64,000 nt of DNA from Desulfobacter curvatus DSM 3379 (GTDB taxonomy: Bacteria; Desulfobacterota; Desulfobacteria; Desulfobacterales; Desulfobacteraceae): the NCBI RefSeq assembly GCF_000373985.1, contig NZ_KB892968.1, positions 1 through 64,000 on the forward strand. Direction: 5' to 3'. The position numbers were made by a program, and so were the translations under genes. Positions 1 through 8,910 of the stretch are shown here, one piece after another (the stretch's first letter is position 1; the number at the start of each line of letters is the position of its first letter). The notes below the pieces were generated by a model. That model was not told the origin of the DNA and did no database searches. It saw only the letters and a list, made by a program, of their open reading frames with translations.

Positions 1-257
1 TGATGCAGCGGATGGACCGTCATTTATTCAGTACCAAGTATTTTCATGGCACTATGAAATCTGCCAATCTTAGCATACGTGCCTGGGCTCTTATCCAAAA
101 TTTTGCTCCACTCAATCCATGGACAGTAAAGCAAAAAGGCTATGTAAGTTCTTTTGAAAGAGTTAACGAATTTAAGTACCACGAAAATTGGCTTCATAAT
201 CTTTTAATTTCGGGTTCATTGGGAGGCTTACGGACATGTCCCCAAAATCCGTTATAA
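1..257 (+). pseudogene. Transposase C-terminal end, cut by window edge
   Basis: Only the last 84 or so codons lie in the window. The reading frame is open to the left edge, so the true start is outside. The tail has a basic, Trp- and His-rich pattern (SANLSIRAWALIQNFAP, then FKYHENWLHNLL) that I associate with the C-termini of some insertion-sequence transposases. This is recognition from memory and I cannot name the IS family. The frame runs about 20 bases into the following integrase remnant, with a 10-bp palindrome (GGACATGTCC) at 232-241, so the end of the IS is probably close to 235-260. Whether the complete transposase is intact upstream cannot be seen. Alternative: an unrelated hypothetical gene. 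Confidence 0.5.
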
Positions 258-604
258 TCAGAAGGGATCAAGATAAACCTTGGGTATTCTGGCACCGATA
301 TTGGAGTGAGAAAGTCGGTGATTGGGTTTCAGGTCCGTACATTGATCGCAAAAAAATAATGACAACCCTATGTGCAAAAGCTGGGGTGAAATATTTTAGA
401 TACCACGCATTACGGCACTTTGGGGCTTCGATGCTGGATCATGACAAAGTACCCATTGGAACAGTGCAACGTATCCTTGGGCATGAAAACCGCCTGACTA
501 CAGAAATTTATCTTCATTCGATTGGTGATGGAGAGCGGGCCGCTGTGAATTGTTTGGATCAGAGTTTTGGTGAATTTTCTCACACAGAGTCTCACACAAA
601 ATAA
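236..604 (+). pseudogene. Tyrosine recombinase/integrase, C-terminal remnant
   Basis: This 122-residue frame matches only the C-terminal half of a phage/ICE-type tyrosine integrase catalytic domain. Visible catalytic boxes are HALR (H-x-x-R), the His of ILGHENR, and the nucleophilic Tyr in EIYLHS. The N-terminal arm- and core-binding domains and the first catalytic Arg are missing. A usual integrase has 330-400 residues, so this is a truncated, presumably inactive gene. The break coincides with the end of a transposase-like frame just upstream, so IS insertion probably destroyed it. It ends 40 bp from a convergent tRNA-Arg gene, the classic position for an element that integrates into the 3' end of a tRNA. 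Confidence 0.75.
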
Positions 605-632
605 AAAAGGCTTTCGGCTAAAAGCTGAAAAC
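602..632 (-). terminator. Terminator of the tRNA-Arg transcript
   Basis: On the minus strand, directly after the tRNA 3' end, TTTCAGCT and AGCCGAAA form a hairpin with one G-U pair. A run of six T follows. The hairpin also lies just beyond the integrase remnant on the plus strand. Confidence 0.55.
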
Positions 633-644
633 CCTTGGTGTTAG

Positions 645-721
<77 letters not shown>

Positions 722-1139
722 AACAGAAAAATTTTTTACCAAAACCATGGGGTTTTGGCAAGATAAAAAATGGTTATGGATGCATTTTTTTTATTTTCAA
801 GTGAGTTTCAAATAATGCTTCATCAAAGAAACTAAAAATATGGGAAATTTTCAGCAATAGAGATTTTTTAGCCGGTGCTTTACATTTGAAAGATTGGCTT
901 GGCCGCCTGTTATTTTGAGATAGGTTGGATCCAACGCGATAATTATACAAGGGCACCCAACTCAGGTGGATAGTAGCTATTCGGATTTTATCCCTGCTGT
1001 TTTCATGTGATGTTAAATTATTATTGTGCTACAAAACGTATAAAGGGTTGATTCTATGCTAAAAAGCTGTTAGATTTCCACCCTTAATTTTACTATTTCA
1101 AGGCCTTCTGCATGAATCGGGCAGGTTAAAGAGACATCA
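722..1139. other. Intergenic region, no gene found
   Basis: These 418 bases between the tRNA and prfC are AT-rich and hold only short frames without recognisable protein or a good ribosome site. The promoters of the divergent tRNA and prfC must lie here, but I cannot place either with confidence. The region may still be part of the decayed element at the tRNA. Confidence 0.5.
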
Positions 1140-2756
1140 ATGACAAACCCCACAAACAAGATATTAGATAAGACACTATTACCGGAAATAAAAAAACGCA
1201 GAACATTCGGCATTATAAGCCATCCTGATGCCGGCAAAACAACATTGACTGAGAAGTTGCTGTTGTTCGGCGGTGCAATCCAGCAGGCCGGTGCCGTAAA
1301 ATCCAGAAAAGCGGCCAGGGCCGCCACATCGGACTTTTTATCCATTGAGCAGGAAAGAGGTATTTCCGTATCGTCTTCCGTGATGAAGTTTAACTATAAG
1401 GACTATGAAATCAATCTTCTGGATACCCCGGGACATAAGGATTTCAGTGAGGATACCTATCGGGTGCTCACTGCGGTTGACTGTGCCGTGATGATCATTG
1501 ATTCTGCCAAGGGGGTGGAACCCCAGACCCAGAAGCTAATGGAGGTATGCCGGATGCGTAACACGCCTATCATCACCTTTATTAATAAACTCGACCGAGA
1601 GGGGCTTGAGCCCCTTGATATTTTCCAGGACATTGAGGATAAACTACAGATCGAGTGCGTTCCTTTAACCTGGCCCATCGGCATGGGAAAACGGTTTAAA
1701 GGAGTGTATAATCTGGAAGAACAGCAGTTGGGGATTTTCACACCGGGATACACCCCTAAAAATGACGATGGGGTATTGATTGAGGATCTTGATGACCCCT
1801 TGCTGACTGAAATGATCGGCCAGAGCCCGGCGGATCAGCTGCGCGAGGATGTGGAACTGCTTTCCGTGGCTGCAGAACCATTTGATCTTGACCTTTACCT
1901 CAATGGCACCCAGACCCCGGTATTTTTCGGTTCAGCAATCAACAATTTTGGGGTCCGTGAGATGCTGGATGCATTTGTCCGAATTGCACCATGCCCCGGG
2001 GTCCGGCCCACGGCCTCCCGGGATGTGGATCCTTGTGAAGCGGCGTTTTCTGGATTCACCTTTAAAATTCAGGCCAACATGGATCCTGAGCACAGGGATA
2101 GAATCGCTTTTTTCAGGATCTGTTCAGGGAAATTCACCAAAGGCATGAAGGTTAGGCACCACCGCATTGGAAAGGATATCAAAATTGCCAATGCCACCAT
2201 TTTCATGGCCCAGGAGCGGTCCAATGTGGAAGAGGCATATCCGGGAGATATTATTGGCATCCATAACCACGGCACCATTAAGATCGGAGACACCTTTACC
2301 ACAAAAGAGCCCTTGAAATTTATAGGCATCCCTAATTTTGCGCCGGAACATTTCAGACGGGTGTTGCTTAAAGATCCTTTAAAAGCCAAGGCGCTGACAA
2401 AGGGACTCACACAGCTGGCGGAAGAGGGTACCATCCAGGTATTTCGTCCTTTGCAGGGCAATATGCATATCATAGGTGCTGTTGGTGTACTCCAGTTTGA
2501 TGTGACCATGGCGCGGCTTAAGGCTGAATACAATGTCAATGCAGGATATGAGACCATTGACCTATCTGTGGCCCGATGGGTGGAATGTGAAAGCGAATCA
2601 CGGCTCAAGGAGTTTGTCCGGAAAAACGAATCCAGCCTGACCCAGGATGCAGAAGGGCGTTTAACCTTTCTGACTACCAGCGAATACCAGCTTGGATTTA
2701 CCCGGGAAGAATGGCCGGATATCGAATTCCATAAAACAAGGGAACACAACGAGTAA
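1140..2756 (+). CDS. prfC: Peptide chain release factor 3
   Basis: RF3 is a translational GTPase that removes RF1/RF2 from the ribosome after peptide release. The 538-residue length is typical. The G-domain motifs are complete: G1 SHPDAGKTT near residue 27, the switch I stretch EQERGISVSSS, G3 DTPGHKDFSEDT, and G4 FINKLDRE. The RF3-specific core FGGAIQQAGAVKSRK and the C-terminal domain (HIIGAVGVLQFDV) are present. The gene stands alone on the plus strand, followed by a copy of the dispersed repeat. Upstream ribosome-site quality is modest (TTAAAGAG). Confidence 0.96.
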   Translation: MTNPTNKILDKTLLPEIKKRRTFGIISHPDAGKTTLTEKLLLFGGAIQQAGAVKSRKAARAATSDFLSIEQERGISVSSSVMKFNYKDYEINLLDTPGHKDFSEDTYRVLTAVDCAVMIIDSAKGVEPQTQKLMEVCRMRNTPIITFINKLDREGLEPLDIFQDIEDKLQIECVPLTWPIGMGKRFKGVYNLEEQQLGIFTPGYTPKNDDGVLIEDLDDPLLTEMIGQSPADQLREDVELLSVAAEPFDLDLYLNGTQTPVFFGSAINNFGVREMLDAFVRIAPCPGVRPTASRDVDPCEAAFSGFTFKIQANMDPEHRDRIAFFRICSGKFTKGMKVRHHRIGKDIKIANATIFMAQERSNVEEAYPGDIIGIHNHGTIKIGDTFTTKEPLKFIGIPNFAPEHFRRVLLKDPLKAKALTKGLTQLAEEGTIQVFRPLQGNMHIIGAVGVLQFDVTMARLKAEYNVNAGYETIDLSVARWVECESESRLKEFVRKNESSLTQDAEGRLTFLTTSEYQLGFTREEWPDIEFHKTREHNE

Positions 2757-2805
2757 GTTTGACGAATAGCCATCTTTTTACATTGAAGGCCCAATAAATA
2801 TTATT

Positions 2806-2859
2806 TTTGCTATGGGTGAGCCTGGGTATTGATGGTCCGGTTCAGCCTATGGCTGTTAT
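2806..2859 (+). repeat. Dispersed hairpin repeat, copy A (partial)
   Basis: Core of the repeat family described at 48379: GAGCCTGGGTATTGATGG followed by TTCAGCC and ending TGGCTGTTAT. The first hairpin of the full element is not recognisable here and the outer helix has more mismatches than other copies, so this is a diverged or truncated copy. It sits between prfC and the FAD/Fe-S oxidase gene, 16 bp before the latter's start. Confidence 0.7.
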
Positions 2860-2875
2860 GTGAAGTATAAGTATT

Positions 2876-5800
2876 ATGCGAGATCCTTCTAGGAAAATAC
2901 CGTTTAATTATACCTCGGCCGAAGACGACCAGATCATTGCCCATTTGTTTGGAAATGAAATCTTAAAAACCATCCATGTCCTGGAAACACTTAAGGGCAC
3001 AGGTCGATCTTCCCGCCTTCTCCACCGTTTTATGGGGGACCTTTTTGTCATCCGAAGGAATGCCTTTTTGTTCCAGGAACTGGTGGAACATCTCATGCTG
3101 AGACGGCGGCTGTTTACCGAATTTGAAAAAGACCTTTTCAATATTGCCGAACATATCGAACACGATGAGGCCCGCATTGTACTTGATGCCTGTAGATCTT
3201 CACTTCGGCAGCTTAAAGCCCAGATAAGTGCCGTTGCAAAGGAACAGGCCCGGGTAACACGGCGGCTTTCCCCTGTGGTGGGCAAGACCAACATATGTTT
3301 TGATCCCTTTAACATTACTTCCCATGTCACGGACGCCACGGACTGGCGAAGATACGCGCCCGTAGCCGTGCTGCGGCCGGACCGGGAAGACCAGATTCCC
3401 AAGCTGGTCAGAGAGTTAAAAAAATTAAAATTTCATATCATTCCAAGGGGCGGGGGTACCGGTCTGACCGGTGGGGCCACGCCCCTGGCACCGGACTGCG
3501 TCATGATCAATACGGAGAAATTGAACACAATTTTTCCCGTTGAACATCGCAAAACAAAGGACGGCAGGGCGTATGCCGTGATGCCCATGGAAGCAGGTGT
3601 CATCACCCAGGATGCCAAGGATGCGGCGGCTGCCCAGGGGTATATTTTTGCCACGGATCCCACCTCTGCCTGGGCCTGTACCATTGGCGGCAATCTGGCG
3701 GAAAACGCCGGCGGAAAAACCGCCGTGCTCTATGGCACTGCCATTGATAATGTCTTGTCTTTCAGAATCACCATGCCCGACGGCCAATTGTTGACAGTGG
3801 TACGCAAGGACCATCCTTTACGCAAAATCTTGTACAAGGATACACTTGACTTTGTGGTTAAAGATGAAAACGGGCAAATTCTGGACACCATTAAATTTAC
3901 CGGGGCGGATGTCCGTAAAAAAGGCCTGGGCAAGGATGTCACCAATAAGGTTTTAGGCGGTCTGCCCGGAGTGCAGAAAGAAGGGTGTGACGGCATTATC
4001 ACCTGGGCCGAATTTATCCTCTACCCCGAGTTTGCACACAAAGCCACCTGCTGCATTGAATTTTTCGGCAATGACATGACCGAGGCAGGTAAGGTGATTA
4101 CGGAAATCTGCACCCGGTTTGAGAACAGCGATCCTGCGCTCATGGCCCTGGAACATTTTGACGAAGAATACATCAAGGCCATCAAATACAAGACCAAGCG
4201 GTCTGTGGGAGACCGGCTCAAAGCCGTATTACTCATTGACATGGTTTCCAATGACTTGTTCCTTCTTGACCAGGGTATGGGTACAATAGAAACGATCCTT
4301 GAACCCTATGACAAGACCGGGCTTTCCATTGCATCGGATAGAAATGAAGCTGCCCGCTACTGGGAAGACCGTAAACGGCTGGGGGCCATTGCCGCCCATA
4401 CCAATGCATTCAAGCTCAACGAAGATATTGTTCTGCCCATTGACAGTCTGGCCGATTTTGTCAGATTTGTTGATGACACCAATCTTGAAGAAAAAAAATA
4501 TACCCAGGGCCGGATTATTCAAGATATCCTGACATATCTGGAGACGGCCATCCCCCTTTCCGATCCCGAGTGGCTGGGGAAAAAAGTAGGGAGGATCAAG
4601 GATCTTGCCTACGGCATCCGCAAAAAGCTTGATATTGCGTCACGGGACGCCCTGGAAGCCTTTATTCACACCAAAAATTTCCACAGCCAAATCAAGGACC
4701 ATCTGCGCGGATACAGCCTGATTCTCTCCAATGTGGAGCACGTTTATAATGATACACTAAGCCGACTGATTGTCATCGCCACCCACATGCATGCCGGGGA
4801 CGGTAACGTACATGTGAATATCCCGGTGTTTTCCAATGACAAGGAGATGCTTGCCCGGGCCCACATGACCGCTGACAAGGTTATGGCAAAAGCTGTGGCC
4901 CTTGACGGTGTGGTTTCCGGTGAGCACGGTATCGGCGTTACCAAATTCAAATACCTGGATAAAGATCAGGTGCGCCGATTTGAGGCATACCGCAAGAAAG
5001 TGGATCCCAACGGATTGATGAACCCGGGGAAGCTGTCCGAGCCGGATATTTTGAACAAGGTGTTCACCCCGTCGTTCAATCTTCTGAAACTTGAGGCCCA
5101 GATCCTCAAGCATGGATATTTGTCCGATCTTTCGGCAAACATTTCCCATTGTGTCCGGTGCGGGAAATGCAAGCCCCAGTGCCCGGTGTTTTATCCGGCA
5201 AGAAACATGTTTTTCCATCCCAGGAATAAAAATCTTGCCTTGGGCGCTTTGATCGAGGCCTTGCTTTACATTACCCAGCGGACCCAGTCCACAAAGTATA
5301 AGGTACTGAAAAACCTTGAACAGATTGGCGATCACTGTACCATCTGCCACAAGTGCTTTGACAAGTGCCCGGTAAATATTGATTCCGGGGTTATTTCCAT
5401 TCAGGAACGTGAAATTCTTAAAAAAATGAATTTCAAGCATACGCCCGTAACCACAAAGTTAACCCTGGGCTATCTGGGGAACCGCAACCAGGCACTGAAC
5501 CCGATCATTCGAACAGGGCTTCTGACAGCCGGCAGTGCTGTCCAGCGTACGGCAGCGAAATTTGCAAAAACGGCTTCTTTAATACCGGCGTTAAAGGAAA
5601 CAAAATCGCTGCAATTGCTGCACGCACCAGTGTCCCAACCTGGGTTGAGCACACTTCGGGCGCACCTGCCCTCTGCGGACAGGAACCAGGCCATTTTAAT
5701 AAATCCCCCCGGAAAAATCCTTTCAACGGTGTTTTATTTTCCAGGATGCGGCAGCGAGCGTATGTTCTCCAATATCTCAAAGGCAAGTATTTTTCTGCTG

Positions 5801-6466
5801 CTTTCCCAGGGGCACCAGGTGGTGCTTCCCCCGCCATATATGTGCTGCGGATATCCGTTAAAGGTAAATGCCCGGATAAAGGAGGCCCAAAAGGTCTCTC
5901 TTGAGAACAGCATTATCATGACCCAGATCCGGGACATGTTCAATGATCTTGATTTTTCCGGCTGTATTGTCTCCTGCGGCACCTGCATGGATTCTTTGTC
6001 CGATATGGGTATAACAGACCTGTTTGATGCAAATCTGTATGATATTTCAGGCTATCTGTTTGAAAATGGTCTGACAACAGCGGAGCCCCAAACCTGCCTT
6101 TACCACGCCCCCTGCCATGACAGTTTGAAGGGCACGGCAATAATACAGCTGACCAAGGCAGGTATAGATGCCCGTACCGTGCCGTACTGCTGTTCCGAAG
6201 CCGGAACCATGGCCCTGTCCAGGCCGGATATCAGCTACAACATGTTTTTAAGGAAACAGGATGCCGTTGAACAGGCGCGTCAGGGCCTTGATACGGCAAA
6301 GCCAAGGATATTGACCAACTGCCCGTCCTGTGTCCAGGGATTAGGCCGCCAGAACCAGGTTACCGCTGTGCATATGGCTGTGGAACTGGCACGGCTTACG
6401 GGCGGTGCTGGTTGGATGAAGCAGTTCCGGGCGTTGATTAAAAACATGGAAATCGTAACCTTTTGA
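2876..6466 (+). CDS. Large FAD-linked / 4Fe-4S oxidoreductase (D-lactate/glycolate dehydrogenase type)
   Basis: A 1196-residue fusion protein. Residues 1-150 are a helical extension of the kind seen in the DUF3683-type oxidases (from memory). A PCMH-type FAD-binding domain follows, with PRGGGTGLTGGATP near residue 190. The FAD-linked oxidase C-terminal domain contains GDGNVHVN near 640 and SGEHGIG near 680. Two ferredoxin clusters follow (CVRCGKCKPQCP near 758, CTICHKCFDKCP near 821). The C-terminus has two cysteine-rich CCG modules (MCCGYP near 990, APCHDS plus CCSEAG near 1075-1110), as in GlpC/GlcF/heterodisulfide-reductase-type subunits. Likely role: oxidation of a 2-hydroxy acid such as D-lactate or glycolate, with electrons passed to quinone or another Fe-S partner. 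The substrate cannot be read from sequence. One base separates it from rsmE. Confidence 0.85.
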   Translation: MRDPSRKIPFNYTSAEDDQIIAHLFGNEILKTIHVLETLKGTGRSSRLLHRFMGDLFVIRRNAFLFQELVEHLMLRRRLFTEFEKDLFNIAEHIEHDEARIVLDACRSSLRQLKAQISAVAKEQARVTRRLSPVVGKTNICFDPFNITSHVTDATDWRRYAPVAVLRPDREDQIPKLVRELKKLKFHIIPRGGGTGLTGGATPLAPDCVMINTEKLNTIFPVEHRKTKDGRAYAVMPMEAGVITQDAKDAAAAQGYIFATDPTSAWACTIGGNLAENAGGKTAVLYGTAIDNVLSFRITMPDGQLLTVVRKDHPLRKILYKDTLDFVVKDENGQILDTIKFTGADVRKKGLGKDVTNKVLGGLPGVQKEGCDGIITWAEFILYPEFAHKATCCIEFFGNDMTEAGKVITEICTRFENSDPALMALEHFDEEYIKAIKYKTKRSVGDRLKAVLLIDMVSNDLFLLDQGMGTIETILEPYDKTGLSIASDRNEAARYWEDRKRLGAIAAHTNAFKLNEDIVLPIDSLADFVRFVDDTNLEEKKYTQGRIIQDILTYLETAIPLSDPEWLGKKVGRIKDLAYGIRKKLDIASRDALEAFIHTKNFHSQIKDHLRGYSLILSNVEHVYNDTLSRLIVIATHMHAGDGNVHVNIPVFSNDKEMLARAHMTADKVMAKAVALDGVVSGEHGIGVTKFKYLDKDQVRRFEAYRKKVDPNGLMNPGKLSEPDILNKVFTPSFNLLKLEAQILKHGYLSDLSANISHCVRCGKCKPQCPVFYPARNMFFHPRNKNLALGALIEALLYITQRTQSTKYKVLKNLEQIGDHCTICHKCFDKCPVNIDSGVISIQEREILKKMNFKHTPVTTKLTLGYLGNRNQALNPIIRTGLLTAGSAVQRTAAKFAKTASLIPALKETKSLQLLHAPVSQPGLSTLRAHLPSADRNQAILINPPGKILSTVFYFPGCGSERMFSNISKASIFLLLSQGHQVVLPPPYMCCGYPLKVNARIKEAQKVSLENSIIMTQIRDMFNDLDFSGCIVSCGTCMDSLSDMGITDLFDANLYDISGYLFENGLTTAEPQTCLYHAPCHDSLKGTAIIQLTKAGIDARTVPYCCSEAGTMALSRPDISYNMFLRKQDAVEQARQGLDTAKPRILTNCPSCVQGLGRQNQVTAVHMAVELARLTGGAGWMKQFRALIKNMEIVTF

Positions 6467-6467
6467 C

Positions 6468-7178
6468 ATGAACCTTATCCTGTTGGAAGACCATGATTTC
6501 ATAACTCCGGGCCGGGTTCGGCTCCAGGATGACCGGTGCAGACATATCATCCGGGTGCTCAGGGCAAAGCCCGGTGATACCCTTGTCTGCGGAAAGAAAA
6601 ATGCAAAAATGGGCACGGGGCGAATCATGTCGATGGATGGGCAATCCATTGACATTCAGGTTTGTCTTGACCAGGACCCGCCGCCTCCATTGCCCCTGAC
6701 CCTGGTGCTGGCGCTGCCCCGTCCCAAAATGCTCAAACGAATTCTTCAAAGCCTTGCAAGCTTAGGCGCAAAAAAAATTTTTCTGATCAATTCCCGGCGG
6801 GTGGAGAAAAGTTTTTGGAGTTCAGGTGTATTATCTGAATTCGATATCCAGCGTCATCTTGACTTAGGTCTTTGCCAGGCCAGGGATACCCTTGAGCCCC
6901 GGGTACACCTGAAACGTTTTTTTTCTCCCTTTGTTAAAGAGGAGCTGCCGGAACTGAGTAGAAACAAAAACAAAATCCTTGCCCATCCCAAAGCGCAAAC
7001 TTCTTGTCCGGTAGGGCTTAATTCCGAGACCGTGCTTGTGGTCGGACCGGAAGGCGGATTTATTGATCTCGAAGTCCAGACCCTTATGGACCAAGGTTTT
7101 GAACCCATGACCATGGGGGGACGAATTTTACGGGTGGAAACTGCCGTCACCGCGTTGGTTTCCAGGCTATTTGCTTAA
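6468..7178 (+). CDS. rsmE: 16S rRNA (uracil-1498-N3)-methyltransferase
   Basis: RsmE methylates N3 of U1498 in the decoding region of 16S rRNA. The 236-residue length fits the family. The SPOUT knot is evident at the C-terminus: VVGPEGGFIDLEV, then MGGRILRVETAVTALVSRL, which form the AdoMet-binding trefoil. The N-terminal PUA-like part has the usual HIIRVLRAKPGD start. It begins one base after the oxidase stop and so is probably translationally coupled to it. Confidence 0.95.
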   Translation: MNLILLEDHDFITPGRVRLQDDRCRHIIRVLRAKPGDTLVCGKKNAKMGTGRIMSMDGQSIDIQVCLDQDPPPPLPLTLVLALPRPKMLKRILQSLASLGAKKIFLINSRRVEKSFWSSGVLSEFDIQRHLDLGLCQARDTLEPRVHLKRFFSPFVKEELPELSRNKNKILAHPKAQTSCPVGLNSETVLVVGPEGGFIDLEVQTLMDQGFEPMTMGGRILRVETAVTALVSRLFA

Positions 7179-7201
7179 AATGCAGTATGTTGGAGATAAA
7201 A

Positions 7202-7363
7202 ATGGATAAAAAAACAGAAAAAATGAGACAAGAGGCATATGAAAGCCTGCCGCCTATCATCAAAGACAGTCTGACCCCTGAAGAAAAGGAACTATTTTTA
7301 ACCGCAGAACAATGGCCTGACAGCCTTTTTACCAAGCTGGATGAATTTATTACTGAAGAATAG
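7202..7363 (+). CDS. Small hypothetical protein, 53 residues
   Basis: The frame starts at an ATG 9 bases after a GGAG ribosome site and ends at TAG 7361-7363. The protein is charged and begins MDKKTEKMRQEAYESLPP, with a second half rich in Glu and Phe ending EFITEE. It lies 23 bp behind rsmE and is likely cotranscribed. I do not recognise a family. Confidence 0.6.
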   Translation: MDKKTEKMRQEAYESLPPIIKDSLTPEEKELFLTAEQWPDSLFTKLDEFITEE

Positions 7364-7443
7364 GTCTTCGCCGATTCATTGACATCAGTTGATCAAAAAT
7401 TTATATTGAATTAATTCAATCTTCAAATGATCGGAAAAAAGTC

Positions 7444-7935
7444 ATGAAGTCAAATAATCGGCAAAAGGCAGAAGACTCTCATCTGAAAAAATATGCCAAA
7501 TATGCCCATGTACTCCAGAAGACAAAATGGGCCAGGGAGTTCTCCTGGGAGCACATCCAGAAAATATGCTTCTATATTGAACCGGTAATTGCTAAACCGG
7601 GAGCCATCGTATTCAAAGAGGGGGATACGGACAAAAGCCTGGGAATTATTGTCAAGGGTGCCATTGATATTCTCAAGGAGAATACAAGGGTCAGCACCCT
7701 GACCAGCTCCCAGACCTTTGGGGAAATGGCTCTGATCGACGGTGAGCCACGATCCGCATCCGGTATTGCCGTGAAAGAAACCGTAATTTTTTTCATGACC
7801 CAGGAGAATTTGATTCTCCTGACCCGGGATGACCCGGAATTAGGTGTTCAACTGATGTGGAAAATCTCCAAGCTCATCAGTCAGCGGTTACGCCAGACCA
7901 CGGGCATGCTTGTTGATTATATGGGAGAATATTAA
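7444..7935 (+). CDS. Cyclic nucleotide-binding domain protein
   Basis: 163 residues consisting of one CRP/CAP-type beta-barrel domain, without the helix-turn-helix of a Crp/Fnr regulator. The phosphate-binding cassette FGEMALIDGEPRSAS includes the Gly-Glu and the Arg that normally contacts the cyclic phosphate, so cAMP or cGMP binding is plausible. The last 30 residues form a helix (LMWKISKLISQRLRQTTG) as in other stand-alone domains. Such proteins act as cytoplasmic switches for a partner. None is obvious here; the following genes encode signalling proteins. Confidence 0.85.
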   Translation: MKSNNRQKAEDSHLKKYAKYAHVLQKTKWAREFSWEHIQKICFYIEPVIAKPGAIVFKEGDTDKSLGIIVKGAIDILKENTRVSTLTSSQTFGEMALIDGEPRSASGIAVKETVIFFMTQENLILLTRDDPELGVQLMWKISKLISQRLRQTTGMLVDYMGEY

Positions 7936-8066
7936 CTCCCGACATTTCATGAAAATAAGCCAATTTCCCATGCGAATGCTCTGTGTCCATACTTTAAAAA
8001 TCTTTTAAATTAATTCAGTTTGCGTTATAGTTTCGTTTTTATCTATTTATAGAAAAAACGGAAAAC

Positions 8067-8900
8067 ATGATGCTTCATTCAACAAAGAAAAACAGCTTTC
8101 TGGCGGTATTCGTTTTAACACTTACAATTTTTTATTTCACATCAACTGCCTGTTCAGCAGCCATAATAATAGGCGGTACCGGTAATGCCCTTGGTACAAT
8201 GAGGTGGCTTGCCGAAGCATACCAAAAAATCAATCCCGAAACTCAAATTAAAGTACTGCCAAGTATCGGAAGCAGCGGGGCCATAAAAGCAGTCCCTACA
8301 GGTCGCATTCAGATCGGCCTCAGCGCCCGGCCTTTGAAAGAGGCTGAGTTGGAAAAAGGAATCGTTGCCATTGAATATGCGCGTACACCAACGGTTTTTG
8401 CCGTATCAAACAGGGCAAATATTAATACCGTAACACAAGCACAACTGGTGGATATCTATAAGGGTGTCTTAAAACAATGGCCGGACGGATCTACCATTCG
8501 TCCCATTATCCGCCAGGCCGGAGACGATAATACCAAACAGATAAAATCCCTTTCTCCTGAACTAAAAGAAGCGGTGGATATTGCCGAAAAGCAGCAGGGA
8601 TTTCTCTTCGCTTCAACGGATCAAGAAGCGGTGAACAAGATTGAGAACACACCCGGCAGCGTCGGAGTGACATCCCTGGCTTTGATTCTCTCTGAAAAAA
8701 GAGATATCCATGCATTAACACTTGACGGCGTGGAACCCAGCATTCAGTCTTGCATTGCCGGTGATTATCCCATTATCAAACGGTTTTATTTCATTCTCCC
8801 AATGGAACGCTCTATTCAGGTCAACGCCTTCCTTGATTTTGTTTTCTCTGAAAAAGGCACTGATATTTTAAAAGAAAACGGATGTTATCCGCCTCAATAA
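8067..8900 (+). CDS. PstS-like periplasmic substrate-binding protein
   Basis: 277 residues with an N-terminal signal peptide (hydrophobic run FLAVFVLTLTIFYF, then cleavage near ACSAA). The mature part begins GGTGNALGTMRWLAEAY and contains SIGSSGAIKAV. This is the ring of small residues and Ser/Thr with which phosphate-binding proteins of the PstS class hold an oxyanion. It is not next to pstCAB. Instead the gene is followed after 10 bp by a membrane GGDEF-EAL protein, so it may act as a ligand-sensing partner rather than as a transporter component. The start could also be the next ATG, one codon later. Confidence 0.8.
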   Translation: MMLHSTKKNSFLAVFVLTLTIFYFTSTACSAAIIIGGTGNALGTMRWLAEAYQKINPETQIKVLPSIGSSGAIKAVPTGRIQIGLSARPLKEAELEKGIVAIEYARTPTVFAVSNRANINTVTQAQLVDIYKGVLKQWPDGSTIRPIIRQAGDDNTKQIKSLSPELKEAVDIAEKQQGFLFASTDQEAVNKIENTPGSVGVTSLALILSEKRDIHALTLDGVEPSIQSCIAGDYPIIKRFYFILPMERSIQVNAFLDFVFSEKGTDILKENGCYPPQ

Positions 8901-8910
8901 CATAGAACCT

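Noticed and set aside
774..956. 60-residue minus-strand frame between tRNA-Arg and prfC
   Set aside because: No ribosome site, low-complexity translation and no recognisable features.
2069..2794. Long minus-strand frame (241 codons) opposite prfC
   Set aside because: It lies almost entirely inside the well-supported prfC gene on the other strand, and its sequence is Ser/Leu/Arg-rich shadow without any motif.
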